Below are positions 24,921 through 34,937 of a DNA stretch of 64,000 nucleotides, piece by piece. The notes under the pieces are model-generated. The model was not told the origin of the DNA and searched no databases. It worked only from the letters and a program-made list of their open reading frames with translations. Source of the stretch: an uncultured Castellaniella sp. GTDB taxonomy: Bacteria; Pseudomonadota; Gammaproteobacteria; Burkholderiales; Burkholderiaceae_B. Made by a program: the position numbers and the translations under genes. Position 1 is the stretch's first letter. Every line of letters begins with the position of its first letter. Where the stretch lies: assembly GCF_937988725.1 (NCBI RefSeq), contig NZ_CALKHS010000003.1:385873-449872 (forward strand), given 5' to 3'.

Positions 24921-25796
24921 TCAGGCTTCACGCGGCGCTTCCTTGACCCGGCTGACCAGCTGGGTCGGGCTGACGAAGCGCAGGGCGATCAGCACCCAGA
25001 CCATGGTGATGGCCATGTAGATCATGGCCATGGCGTCGATGGCCTGCGGCGCCCGCACGCCGGTGGAGAACACCGCGTAGTACAGGGCCACCACCAGTGT
25101 CTGGGAATCCGGACCGGCGGTGAAGAAGGTCAGTTCGAACAGGCTGATGGTGCGCACCAGCACCAGCAGCCCGGCCGCCAGCATGCCCGGCACCAGCAGC
25201 GGCGCCAGCACGTGGCGGAAATACTGGAAGGTGTTGGCGCTGAAGATGCGGGCCGCCGATTCCAGGCCCGGATCGATCTGCTCGATGAAGGGCGTCATGA
25301 CCAGGATCACGAAGGGCAGGGCCGGCACCAGATTGGACAGGATGACCCCCGCCAGGGTGCCGCCCACGCCGATCTGGTACATGGCCGTGGCCATGGGAAT
25401 CCCGTAGGTGACCGGCGGCACCAGCATGGGGATCAGGATCAGCAGCATCACCAGCCGCTTGCCGGGGAAGCGAGCGCGGGCCAGCGCATAGGCGGCCGGC
25501 ACCCCCAGCGCGATGGCCAGGACGACGACCGAGGCGACGACTTCCAGCGTGACCACCAGGATGTGGGCCAGCTGGAATTCGTCCCAGGCGCGGCCGTACC
25601 AGCCCAGCGTCAGGCCTTCGGGCAGCAGGGTGCCGAACCAGCGGGTGGCCACGGAATTGACCATGACGGTGAGGATCATGAAGACGACGTTCAGCAGGAA
25701 AAATCCCATGACCGTCCAGACCGTGGCGCGCCAGAGCTTGCCCCAGCGCCGGTGGTTCCCGGCTGCCGCGTGTGTTGTGGATTGCATGTGCGTCAC
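24921..25796 (-). CDS. ABC transporter permease (PotC-like)
   Basis: A 291-residue inner-membrane permease with six hydrophobic segments of the binding-protein-dependent type. The EAA-type cytoplasmic loop is visible around 'LESAARIFSANTFQYFRHVL'. It overlaps the preceding permease gene by four bases. Together with the ATPase at 26665 and the binding protein at 27819 it forms a complete importer of the spermidine/putrescine/iron class, whose members also carry sugars and sugar acids. Confidence 0.9.
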   Translation of the reverse strand: MTHMQSTTHAAAGNHRRWGKLWRATVWTVMGFFLLNVVFMILTVMVNSVATRWFGTLLPEGLTLGWYGRAWDEFQLAHILVVTLEVVASVVVLAIALGVPAAYALARARFPGKRLVMLLILIPMLVPPVTYGIPMATAMYQIGVGGTLAGVILSNLVPALPFVILVMTPFIEQIDPGLESAARIFSANTFQYFRHVLAPLLVPGMLAAGLLVLVRTISLFELTFFTAGPDSQTLVVALYYAVFSTGVRAPQAIDAMAMIYMAITMVWVLIALRFVSPTQLVSRVKEAPREA

Positions 25797-26664
25797 CCCT
25801 TGCCGCTGGTGGCCGGGCCGGTGTAGAAGGCCCGCCGGAATGCGAAGATCGCGCAGACGATCAACAGCTGCGCGAATCCCATGACGATGGCGATGGCCGA
25901 CGCCATGCCGTAGTCGTATTGTTCAAAGGCCGCCTCGTAGGCCGCGATGGAGATCACCCGGGTCGGACCCGCGGGCGCCCCCAGCAGGATGGCGGATGGG
26001 AAGACGGCGAAGGTCTGGACGAAGGACAGGGCGGCCGCCATGCTCAGCCCCGGCACCAGCAGGGGCAGGTAGATCAGGCGGAATTGCTGCCAGGTGTTGG
26101 CGCCCAGCGTGCCCGCGGCCTTGGCCAGCGTCGGGTCGATGCCGGAAATGTAGGACAGGGTCAGCAGAAAGACGAAGGGGAAGTCGGAGATCACCAGGGA
26201 AATCAGGACCCCCCAGTAATTGTGCGTCAGGCGGACTTCCTGGGAGTACAGGTTCAGGCCGTGGACGAGTTGCGAGAACCAGCCCACCGGGCTGTAGAAC
26301 GTCAGCATGCCGTCGGCGATCAGCACCGTGCCCAGCGTGATGGGGATGACCAGAATGGTGGTGACGATGCGCTGCTTGCGGCTGTTGCGGCGCAGCGCGA
26401 ACGCGACCGGCACGGCCATCCCGACGTTGATCAGGGTGGCGGGGGCCGCCAGCTTGAAGGTCGCCCACAGGGTGTTGAATTCCGTCGACGTCGTGAAGAA
26501 GTGGATGTAATTGGCCCAGATGCTGCCGCCGTCCATGGGCTGGAAGGAAATCACCACCCCGTAGATGAAGGGATAGACGAACAGCGCCAGCAGCACCACC
26601 ACGGCGGGAGCGACCAGCCAGCCTCGGCGGTCGCCCCGGGGGGCCATGGCCAGGTCGGCGGCGC

Positions 26665-26668
<4 letters not shown>
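25793..26668 (-). CDS. ABC transporter permease (PotB-like)
   Basis: A 291-residue permease starting at the ATG at 26668, which overlaps the stop of the ATPase gene by four bases. The open frame continues upstream only as a shadow of the ATPase gene. Six membrane segments are seen, with an EAA-type loop at 'LAKAAGTLGANTWQQFRLIY'. It pairs with the next permease to form the membrane channel of the importer. Confidence 0.9.
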
Positions 26669-27744
<1,076 letters not shown>

Positions 27745-27769
27745 ATTGCGAAATCCAGGGAGATACAGG

Positions 27770-27800
27770 CCGCCCGCGCCCGGAAAGGGCAGGCGGGCGG
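27770..27800 (-). other. Intergenic stem-loop between the binding-protein and ATPase genes
   Basis: A GC-only 8-base stem (27770-27777 with 27793-27800) lies between the two genes and has no T-run on the minus strand. Such hairpins often protect the binding-protein part of the transcript and lower downstream expression. Confidence 0.5.
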
Positions 27801-27818
27801 GGCGTTATCGGACAGCGA

Positions 27819-28991
27819 TCACTTCTTCAGGGCGCCGATGTCGGTGTCCCATTTGTGGAAGGCCGCCACCATGGCCTTGGCGTCCAGCGGCACGGCGCTG
27901 GGGCGGCGGGCCGTCAGTTCCTCGTATTCAGGACGACCGTACTTGGCGATGATGTCCTGGCTTTCCTTCGGGGCGGCCGACAGCGGCACGTCGCGGATGG
28001 CGGGGCCGGGATAGAAATAGCCGGAGTCGTAGGTCATGGCCTGCTGCTTGGGCTGCATCATGAAATCCATCAGCTTGAACAGGACTTCCTGCTTTTCCTT
28101 GGAAACGCCCTTGGGGATGACCATGTAGTGGGCGTCGTTGACCCAGGTGAAGTTGTCGAAGGCCTGGATCTTGAAGTCCGCCGGCACGATGCCCAGGGCG
28201 CGCGGGTTGATGTCCCAGCCCGTCACGGTCGGGGTCATGGTGCGGCTGCCCTGGCCGAGTTCCTTCATGATGGCCGAGGTGCCGCCCGGATAGTAGGGCA
28301 CGCACTCGTTGAGTTCCTTCAGGAATTTCCAGGTGTTGTCCCAGCCCTTGATCGGGTCATAGGGATCCTTGTCGCCCAGCAGGTAGGGCAGGCCCATCAG
28401 GAAGGTGCGGCCCGGGCCCGAGTTGGCGGGGCGGGCGTACAGGAACTGGCCCGGATTGGCCTTGCACCAGGCCAGCAGCTCGGCCGGGGTCTTGGGCGGG
28501 TTCTTGACCTTGTCCGGGTTGTATTCCAGCAGCGGGCCGGACTGCATGAAGCTGACTTCCAGGCCGTAGCCCTTGGCCAGTTCCTGCATGCGGGCGGCGT
28601 TGCGGTGGTATTTGTTCAGGATGTCCTTGAACTTGTCCTGGTGGTCGGGCAGCAGTTTCACCCACAGGTCCTGCTCGATGCCGGCGGCCAGGGCGTCGGT
28701 GCCGGTCAGCACCAGATCGATGTCGGCGCGATTGGCCTTTTGCATGGCCTTGATCTTGCCCGGGATCTGCGGCGCCGGCGCGTTGGTGAAGGTCATGGTG
28801 GAAACCAGATCCGGGTTCTGGTCGCGGAAGGATTCCAGCGCCTTCTGGGTGACGGCCAGGTTGCCGGCCACATCGACGATGTTCAGCGCGACGGGAGCGG
28901 CCTGCGCCGAGACGGCGGCGCAGGCCAGGGCCAGGGCGCCCGCCAGGGCGTGTAGGCGCACATGCCGCGCGCTTTGCTTATTGCCTTTCAT
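27819..28991 (-). CDS. ABC transporter periplasmic solute-binding protein
   Basis: A 390-residue extracellular solute-binding protein (family 1, PotD-like). The start at 28991 is chosen because AAGGAG lies upstream; an in-frame start at 29012 has none. The Sec signal peptide ends near 'AAVSAQA'. The mature protein begins 'APVALNIVDVAGNLAVTQKA' and closes with 'AMVAAFHKWDTDIGALKK'. The same beginning and end are found in the decayed gene at 31048-31510, so the two are paralogues. It is the first gene of the ABC operon and has a regulon motif about 90 bases upstream. The ligand is probably a sugar acid, by context. Confidence 0.9.
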   Translation of the reverse strand: MKGNKQSARHVRLHALAGALALACAAVSAQAAPVALNIVDVAGNLAVTQKALESFRDQNPDLVSTMTFTNAPAPQIPGKIKAMQKANRADIDLVLTGTDALAAGIEQDLWVKLLPDHQDKFKDILNKYHRNAARMQELAKGYGLEVSFMQSGPLLEYNPDKVKNPPKTPAELLAWCKANPGQFLYARPANSGPGRTFLMGLPYLLGDKDPYDPIKGWDNTWKFLKELNECVPYYPGGTSAIMKELGQGSRTMTPTVTGWDINPRALGIVPADFKIQAFDNFTWVNDAHYMVIPKGVSKEKQEVLFKLMDFMMQPKQQAMTYDSGYFYPGPAIRDVPLSAAPKESQDIIAKYGRPEYEELTARRPSAVPLDAKAMVAAFHKWDTDIGALKK

Positions 28992-29080
28992 GGTGTCTCC
29001 TTGAGTGTTCACCTGTGCGCGGAAGGAGGCGGCTCCAGGAAAACCGGTGGATTTTTGATGTTCAGGATGAATCCTTCCTT

Positions 29081-29098
29081 ATAAGTCATCATATAACT
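29081..29098 (-). promoter_or_regulatory. Aldarate-regulon motif, site 2
   Basis: On the minus strand this reads AGTTATATGATGACTTAT, 90 bases upstream of the ABC binding-protein start. It is in the 368-base divergent region 28992-29359, which holds three such motifs and no gene that I can support. Confidence 0.6.
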
Positions 29099-29266
29099 TA
29101 GATTGGATTTGGAATAGTGGGTTTTCCTCCGGGAAAGGTCGATCTGCCCGGAGTTCGGTTTTTTATTTTCAGTAAATCGATGATTAGAAATGTGTTTTTC
29201 GTATATCCGGTGGACCTTAGTACATTCCCTAATATCCCGGTACTTGGCTTGTCGAGGAGCTGTTTT

Positions 29267-29282
29267 GTTGTATGACATCATC
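29267..29282 (+). promoter_or_regulatory. Aldarate-regulon motif, site 3
   Basis: This reads GTTGTATGACATCATC, about 78 bases upstream of the GntR gene at 29360. It shares the GTTGTATGA half with sites 1, 9 and 10. Confidence 0.5.
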
Positions 29283-29335
29283 GAGGAAAGCGGGCTTTCG
29301 AGACGTTTCCGGCATGATGGAAAGGTTGTGAAATC

Positions 29336-29351
29336 TGATATATCATATACC
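29336..29351 (+). promoter_or_regulatory. Aldarate-regulon motif, site 4
   Basis: This reads TGATATATCATATACC, eight bases before the GntR start codon. The position fits autorepression. It is a weaker match to the common motif than sites 1, 9 and 10. Confidence 0.45.
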
Positions 29352-29359
29352 AACGAATC

Positions 29360-30100
29360 ATGAGGTTGAACAAGGTGATGAAGCACGATGACGATCCCGT
29401 CAGGGGATCATTGACGTTCACGCTGGCGCCCATCCAGACGACCAGCCTGCGCGACGAAGTCCATGAAAGACTGCGTCTCGCCATCGTCTCCGGGTACTAC
29501 AAAGCGGGCACGCGGCTGAACGAACGCAAGCTGGCCGCGGAAATGGGGGTCAGCACCAGCCCGGTGAAAGAGGGGCTGCGGCGTCTGGAAGCCGAGGGCC
29601 TGGTGCGCACGGAGCCCAGGCGGGGCAGCTTCGTCACTTTCGAGGCCCGCCAGGCAGAAGAGATGACGCTCGCCCGCGCGGCGCTGGAAAGCCTGGTCGC
29701 CGGCATGGCCGCGCAGCATGCGACGCAGGACGATCTGGAACGCATGCGGGCGTTGCTCGGGCGGATGAAGGCCGCCCTGGAGGGCGACGACGTGGATCAC
29801 CTGGTCTCGCTCAATAGCGCCTTCCACGACGCGGTGCGCGCCGCCTCGGGGGGGACCTATCTGCTCGGCCTGCTGAACACCCTGCACGCCTTCAACCACG
29901 GCACGCGAGTGGCGGTGCTGTCGGATCGGCGTGTCCGCAAGGCCTCGCTGCGTGAACACACGGCGATCTACGAGGCCATCGCCGGACGCGACGTCGCGCG
30001 GGCCGAAGCGCTGATGCGCAGCCACGTCACGGATGCGGGCAAGACGCACATCGAACTGCTGTTTCAGGCAGACCGGGAATCCACAGGAGCACACACATGA
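29360..30100 (+). CDS. GntR-family regulator (FCD type)
   Basis: A 246-residue regulator with an N-terminal winged helix (about residues 29-95), including 'LAAEMGVSTSPVKEGLRRLE' and 'GLVRTEPRRGSFV', and a C-terminal all-helical FCD ligand domain with the metal-site histidines in 'NSAFHDAV' and 'LREHTAIYEAI'. It overlaps the DapA-like gene by four bases (ATGA) and is divergent from the ABC operon. Motif sites 2-4 flank it. It is a candidate for the regulator that binds the motif shared by the whole island. An alternative start at 29378 is possible. Confidence 0.9.
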   Translation: MRLNKVMKHDDDPVRGSLTFTLAPIQTTSLRDEVHERLRLAIVSGYYKAGTRLNERKLAAEMGVSTSPVKEGLRRLEAEGLVRTEPRRGSFVTFEARQAEEMTLARAALESLVAGMAAQHATQDDLERMRALLGRMKAALEGDDVDHLVSLNSAFHDAVRAASGGTYLLGLLNTLHAFNHGTRVAVLSDRRVRKASLREHTAIYEAIAGRDVARAEALMRSHVTDAGKTHIELLFQADRESTGAHT

Positions 30101-31008
30101 CATTCGAGCAGTATCGCAAGGCCCTTCATGGCGTATCCGGAGTGCATGCCACCGCCTACGCGGCCGACGGAGACATCGACGCGGCGCTGACCGGTCGGAT
30201 CGTGCGGCGCATCGCGCAAGCCGGCGTTCACAACATCGTGTCGGGCGGCAATACGGGCGAATTCTTCAGCCTGACCGATGCGGAGACCCGGCGGCTGCAT
30301 GCCGTCGCCATCCAGGCAGCCGAGGGCGGCGCGGCCGTGACGGCCGCGGTGGGCCGTTCCCTGAAAGAGGCGATCGCTACAGCCCGGGCGGCGAAAGGCG
30401 AAGGAGCGGACGGCGTCATGGCGCACCAGCCGCGCGACCCGTTCGCGGCGCCGTCGGCGCAGATCGACTACTTCCTGGACATCGCCGATGCCGTGGACCT
30501 GCCGGTAGTGGCGTATGTCCGCGCGGACGACATCCCCCTGGCGGAACTGGTGCGCTTGGCCACGCACCCGGCGATCGCCGGGGTGAAGTTCGCTTCCCGG
30601 AATCTGATGCTCTTTGGCGATTGCATCCGGGCGACGCAGGGGCTGGGCGCCACCTGGATCTGCGGTCTGGCGGAACGCTGGGCATTGCCGTTCTATGCGC
30701 TGGGCGGCGCCGGCTTCACGTCGGGCCTGGTCAATGTGGCGCCCGAATTGTCGCTGGCGACCTGGCGGGCCCTGGAGTTGGGGGACTTTTCCAAGGCCCG
30801 GCATCTGGTGGACCTGATTGCGCCCTTCGAGGCCATGCGGACCCAGTTCCACGACGGCGCCAATGTCACGGTCGTCAAGGAAGCCCTGCAATTGCAGGGC
30901 CTGCCGGTCGGCAAGGTCCGCCTGCCCGGCCTGCCTGAACTGTCCGGAGAAGACCGCCAGGCGCTGCGCGGGATTCTGGACACCTGGACCCGGGCCTCGG
31001 CCGCCTAG
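30097..31008 (+). CDS. DapA-family aldolase/dehydratase
   Basis: A 303-residue (beta/alpha)8 protein of the DHDPS/NAL family. The glycine-rich 'GGNTGEFFSLTDAE' binds the pyruvate-like carboxylate, the tyrosine lies in 'VVAYVRADD', and the Schiff-base lysine is in 'AGVKFASRNL'. It is clearly distinct from the two KdgD proteins at 39781 and 43480, so a different 2-keto-3-deoxy acid substrate is likely. It is translationally coupled to the GntR gene and lies in one operon with an enolase-superfamily dehydratase (31568), the typical dehydratase plus aldolase pairing. Confidence 0.85.
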   Translation: MTFEQYRKALHGVSGVHATAYAADGDIDAALTGRIVRRIAQAGVHNIVSGGNTGEFFSLTDAETRRLHAVAIQAAEGGAAVTAAVGRSLKEAIATARAAKGEGADGVMAHQPRDPFAAPSAQIDYFLDIADAVDLPVVAYVRADDIPLAELVRLATHPAIAGVKFASRNLMLFGDCIRATQGLGATWICGLAERWALPFYALGGAGFTSGLVNVAPELSLATWRALELGDFSKARHLVDLIAPFEAMRTQFHDGANVTVVKEALQLQGLPVGKVRLPGLPELSGEDRQALRGILDTWTRASAA

Positions 31009-31047
31009 GCTGGTTCCCGACCATTGACCATTCGAGGAGACAAAAAA

Positions 31048-31510
31048 ATGACAGCTCACTTTTCCCGTCGCGGCTTCCTGGCCGGCGCCGGCGCCCTGGT
31101 CGGCACCGGGGTCCTCGGAACGCACAGCCCCGTGGCCCGGGCGCTGACGGCGCCCGCCAGCCCCCTGGCGCTCAACATCGTGGATGCGGCCGGCAACCTG
31201 GCGCTGACGCGCCCCATCTTCGACGATTTCGCGGCGCAGCACAAAGACCTCGTCTCCCGGTTCGTCTTCAGCAACGCGCTGTCCCCGCAGCTGCCTTCGA
31301 AAGTCCAGGCGCAGCAGCGCGCCAGGCGCGTGGACATCGACATGGTCATCATCGGCCCCGATGCGATGTCCGAGGGCCTGCAGTCCGATCTCTGGCTGGA
31401 CATCATGGCGCTTCCGGACAACGGGCTGCCCGACCTGGAGAGCCTCTATCAGCCGCCCGCTGGTCGCCGCCTTCCATCGCTGGGATCAGGACATCGCGGC
31501 ATCCAAGTAA
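31048..31510 (+). pseudogene. Decayed ABC solute-binding protein gene (internal deletion and frameshift)
   Basis: The first ~130 codons encode a Tat-type signal ('SRRGFLAGAGALVGTG') and then 'SPLALNIVDAAGNLAL', 'VDIDMVIIGPDAMSEGLQSD' and more, closely matching the N-terminal third of the binding protein at 27819. From about 31460 the coding match moves to another frame and gives 'LVAAFHRWDQDIAASK' with a stop at 31508-31510. That corresponds to the last 16 residues of the paralogue. About 240 codons between the two parts are missing. The unshifted frame runs on to 31539 as 163 residues with an unrelated tail. The start has a good GAGGAG site, so a truncated product may still be made. Confidence 0.85.
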
Positions 31511-31567
31511 AGCCCGCGTCCGACCGCCTCCGCCCCTGACGGGCCCGCATTCTTTCAGCCTTTCGCC

Positions 31568-32761
31568 ATGAAGATCACAGCCTTAGAGACAGTACAGCTT
31601 CCCCATCTGGACAACATCATGTGGCTCCGCCTGCATACCGATGAGGGACTCGTCGGCCTGGGAGAAGTCTTCCGGGGCACGAACGCGGTCGCGGCCTATC
31701 TGCATCACGACGTCGCGCCGCAGATCCTGGATCAGGACCCCCGCCACATCGATCGTATTTCCAGTCTGCTGCTGTCGCCGTACAACGGGTTCCGGTCTTC
31801 GGGCGTCGAAGTGCGGGCGGCTTCGGCGGTGGACGTGGCCTTGTGGGACATCTTCGGCCAGTCCGCGGGGCAGCCCATCCACCAGATGCTGGGCGGCCTG
31901 TCCCATCCATCCATCCGGACCTACAACACCTGCGCCGGCTACATGTACAACAAGACCGGCGCGCGCCGCTACATCCAGACGGCCGATCACCCCGAGGGGC
32001 CCTATGACGATCAGATCGCCTTCAGCCGGGATGCGGGCGCGCTGGCCCGCAGCCTGCTGGACGAAGGCATCACCGCCATGAAGATCTGGCCCTTCGATCC
32101 CTATGCGGTGCAGTCGGGCGGGCACTTCATCCACGCGAAGGACGTGGATCGCGCCCTGACCCCTTTCCGGCAGATCCGCGATGCTGTGGGCAACGACATG
32201 GAAGTCATGGTCGAGCTGCATTCCATGTGGGATCTGCCGGCCGCCCTGAAGATCGCCCGCGCGCTGCGGGAATTCAATCCCTTCTGGGCCGAGGACCCCA
32301 TCAAGATGATGAATCCCCAGGCCCTGGCGTCCTATCGGTCCCATGCCGGCCTTCCCGTCTGCGCCAGCGAGACGCTGGCGACGCGCTCGCAGTTCCTGGA
32401 CATCCTGCAGGCGGATGCGACGGACTACGTCATGCTGGATGTTTCCTGGTGCGGCGGCCTGTCGGAGGCCAAGAAGATCGGCGCTTTGGCCGAGGCCTTC
32501 CAGCGTCCGGTCGCGCCGCACGATTGCACGGGGCCGGTCACGTTCGCCGCCGCCATCCATCTGTCGCTGAACCTGCCCAATGCGGTCTTCCAGGAATCGG
32601 TCCGGGCGTATTGCAGTTCCTGGTACCGGGATCTGGTGACGGTCATGCCCCGCATCGAGAACGGCCAGATCTATCCCCTGACCGGGCCGGGGCTGGGGCT
32701 GGCGCTGTCGGATTCGGTGCTGGAACACCCCGATGCGGTGCGCCAGATGACCCGGCCCTAG
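31568..32761 (+). CDS. Mandelate racemase/enolase-superfamily sugar-acid dehydratase, substrate unknown
   Basis: A 397-residue enolase-superfamily protein. Visible landmarks are 'VDVALWDIFGQSAGQPIHQM' (end of the capping domain), 'GITAMKIWPFDPYA' (lysine strand), 'VMVELHSMWDLPAALKIA', where Glu-Leu-His replaces the usual Asp-containing metal strand, 'FWAEDPIKMM', 'CASETLATRSQF' and 'VAPHDCTGPVTFAAAIHL'. The His in the barrel strand resembles D-galactonate, D-mannonate or fuconate dehydratase subgroups rather than glucarate dehydratase. It is the last gene of the GntR - DapA-like operon and converges on tctA across a terminator. Confidence 0.85.
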   Translation: MKITALETVQLPHLDNIMWLRLHTDEGLVGLGEVFRGTNAVAAYLHHDVAPQILDQDPRHIDRISSLLLSPYNGFRSSGVEVRAASAVDVALWDIFGQSAGQPIHQMLGGLSHPSIRTYNTCAGYMYNKTGARRYIQTADHPEGPYDDQIAFSRDAGALARSLLDEGITAMKIWPFDPYAVQSGGHFIHAKDVDRALTPFRQIRDAVGNDMEVMVELHSMWDLPAALKIARALREFNPFWAEDPIKMMNPQALASYRSHAGLPVCASETLATRSQFLDILQADATDYVMLDVSWCGGLSEAKKIGALAEAFQRPVAPHDCTGPVTFAAAIHLSLNLPNAVFQESVRAYCSSWYRDLVTVMPRIENGQIYPLTGPGLGLALSDSVLEHPDAVRQMTRP

Positions 32762-32803
32762 GCGCCGAGGCCTCGTTTCGCCTGTACGGGGGACGATGGG
32801 ATC

Positions 32804-32837
32804 GGGGCGCAGCCTTTGGGCGGCGCCCCGGCCGTTT
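32804..32837. terminator. Hairpin terminator between convergent operons
   Basis: An 11-base GC-rich stem (one mismatch) at 32804-32829 with a TTTG loop is followed by TTTT at 32834-32837. It lies 43 bases after the dehydratase stop and next to the tctA stop on the other strand. Confidence 0.6.
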
Positions 32838-34328
32838 TCAGCGCGGCTTTCTGGATTGGTAGAGGCTCCAGAGCACCGAGGCCAGCGACAGGGCCAGGAA
32901 GGCGGCCGAGATCGGATTGGTGAGGAAGCCGGTGAAATCGCCGTCCGACAGCTGCAGCCCGCGGCGCAGATTGGTTTCCGCCATGGGGCCCAGGATGAAG
33001 CCGATGATGAAAGGCGGCAGGCTGATGCCCACTTTCAGGAAGCCGTAGCCGATCAGGCCGAACAGCAGGATCGTCCAGACGTCGAACAGGTTGCTGTCCA
33101 GGCCGAAAGAGCCCACCACGCACAGCACCAGGATGATGGGCAGTAGGATGTGCTTGGGGACGGCCAGCAGTTTGATGAAGATGCGCAGGCCGTAGAATTC
33201 GCACACCAGCATCATGACGGTGGACAGCAGCAGCGCGACGAAGATCGTGTAGACCAGGGCGCCCTGGGACACGAACAGCAGCGGCCCGGGCTGGATGCCC
33301 TGGATCATGAAGCCGCCCAGCATGACGGCGGTCACGGCGTCGCCGGGGATGCCCAGGGTCAGCAGCGGCACCATGGCCCCGCCGATGGACGCGTTGTTGG
33401 CCGTTTCCGAGGCCACCACGCCGTCCAGGATGCCGGTGCCGAATTTTTCCGGGTGCTTGGACCGGTTCTTGGCGACGATGTAGGACACGATGTTGGAGGT
33501 GCCCCCGCCGATGCCGGGCAGGATGCCGATGCCGGTGCCGATGATGGAGGAGCGGATGAAGTTCCAGCCCTGGCCGAAGAATTCCTGCATCGAAAAGCCG
33601 AATCCCTTGATGTTCTTCATGCTGACGGTGCCGATCGACGCCTTCTGTTCGTGCCTGACGGTCTCGGCGACCTTGATGATCTCGGACACCGCGAACAGGC
33701 CGATCAGCACGGTCAGGATCTGGAAGCCGCCGTTCAGGTCCGCGTAGCCGAAGGTGTAGCGGGTCACGGCGTCCACCGGGGCGATGCCGACCGTGGCGAA
33801 GGCGAAGCCCACCACGCCTGAAAAGATGCCCTTGATCATCGAACCGCTGGCCAGCGTGGCGATCAGGGTCAGGGAAAAGACCGCGATGGCGAAGTATTCG
33901 TGCGGTCCGAATCGCAGCGCGACCTTGGCCAGGGTCGGGGCGATGAAGACCAGGGCGGCGATGCTGAACAGGGTGCCGAGAAAGGAAAATACGATGCCGG
34001 CGCCCAGAGCCTTGACCGCTTCGCCTTTCTCCATCATGGGGCCGCCGTCGAAGGTGGTGGCGATGGACGACGGCGTGCCGGGGATTTTCAGCAGAATGGC
34101 GGAAATCAGCCCGCCCGAGGTGCCGCCCACGAACAGCGCGACCAGCAGCGAGATGCCGGCGCCGGGGCTCAGGGTGTAGGTGATGGGCAGGAACAGGGCG
34201 ACCGCCATGGTCGAGGTCAGCCCGGGAATGGCGCCGAAGATGATGCCGATGACCGTGCCGAACAGCACCAGGCCGAGCACCTGGAACGTGAAGACGGCGT
34301 CGAGACCTTGCTGCAGCAGGGATAGCAT
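32838..34328 (-). CDS. tctA: Tripartite tricarboxylate transporter large permease (TctA)
   Basis: A 496-residue, roughly 12-helix permease of the TTT family. The N-terminal signature 'FGAIPGLTSTMAVALFLPIT' and the repeat 'GIGILPGIGGGTSNIVSY' are both present. Its length is normal for TctA. It follows tctB by ten bases on the same strand. TctA with TctB and the periplasmic TctC imports carboxylic acids driven by a cation gradient. In this setting aldarates or uronates are the likely cargo. Confidence 0.93.
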   Translation of the reverse strand: MLSLLQQGLDAVFTFQVLGLVLFGTVIGIIFGAIPGLTSTMAVALFLPITYTLSPGAGISLLVALFVGGTSGGLISAILLKIPGTPSSIATTFDGGPMMEKGEAVKALGAGIVFSFLGTLFSIAALVFIAPTLAKVALRFGPHEYFAIAVFSLTLIATLASGSMIKGIFSGVVGFAFATVGIAPVDAVTRYTFGYADLNGGFQILTVLIGLFAVSEIIKVAETVRHEQKASIGTVSMKNIKGFGFSMQEFFGQGWNFIRSSIIGTGIGILPGIGGGTSNIVSYIVAKNRSKHPEKFGTGILDGVVASETANNASIGGAMVPLLTLGIPGDAVTAVMLGGFMIQGIQPGPLLFVSQGALVYTIFVALLLSTVMMLVCEFYGLRIFIKLLAVPKHILLPIILVLCVVGSFGLDSNLFDVWTILLFGLIGYGFLKVGISLPPFIIGFILGPMAETNLRRGLQLSDGDFTGFLTNPISAAFLALSLASVLWSLYQSRKPR

Positions 34329-34338
34329 GGGGAGTCTC

Positions 34339-34818
34339 CTAGAATCCGAAGAGGCCGACTGGCAGCACCATGTCGAAGGCGTATCTGAAAATCGCGTAGG
34401 TGATGCCGGAGGTCAGCACCGCGATCAGCGCGTACAGGGGAATGTTCGGTTTCCTGTCCGCGGGCGTCAGCAGGGTGAACTGGATCACCAGGTAGACGAC
34501 GGTCGCCAGCAGGAACCCGACGGGCTCCAGCAGCGCCACGTACGCGATGATGAGGGCGATGGTCTTGAAGACCGTCCGCTGGTCCGCGCTCGTCGTCGCC
34601 CCGGCGTCCGCCTCCTTGGCGGGCTGGCGGGCCGTCAGGATCTGCAGGACGCCCAGCAGGCACATGATGGCGCTGAGCACGTAGGGAACGAAGGTGGCGT
34701 CCACGAAGCCGTACTGGTTCTTGATGTGCGGGATCTGGCTGGTCAGCGCCATGTATCCCAGACCGCAGGCCAGCATGATGGCGCCGACGGTGAATTCTCG
34801 CTTTGTGATCCTGTCCAT
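34339..34818 (-). CDS. tctB: Tripartite tricarboxylate transporter small subunit (TctB)
   Basis: A 159-residue protein with four predicted membrane segments, the layout of TctB; 'EFTVGAIMLACGLGYMAL' is the first helix and 'VGFLLATVVYLVIQFTLL' a later one. It sits between tctC (119-base gap with GC-rich potential stem-loops near 34880) and tctA. The gap stem-loop probably keeps the binding-protein message more abundant than the membrane subunits. Confidence 0.9.
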   Translation of the reverse strand: MDRITKREFTVGAIMLACGLGYMALTSQIPHIKNQYGFVDATFVPYVLSAIMCLLGVLQILTARQPAKEADAGATTSADQRTVFKTIALIIAYVALLEPVGFLLATVVYLVIQFTLLTPADRKPNIPLYALIAVLTSGITYAIFRYAFDMVLPVGLFGF

Positions 34819-34937
34819 GAGGCTGTGATTCCACTATCAGAAAGAAGAGCCCCGGAGGCGGCGACGGCCGGTCCCCCGGGACCCCGGCCCCTGCCGCGCC
34901 GGGACGGCGGGCCGGGGACGAGGGGGCGGGATGCGGA

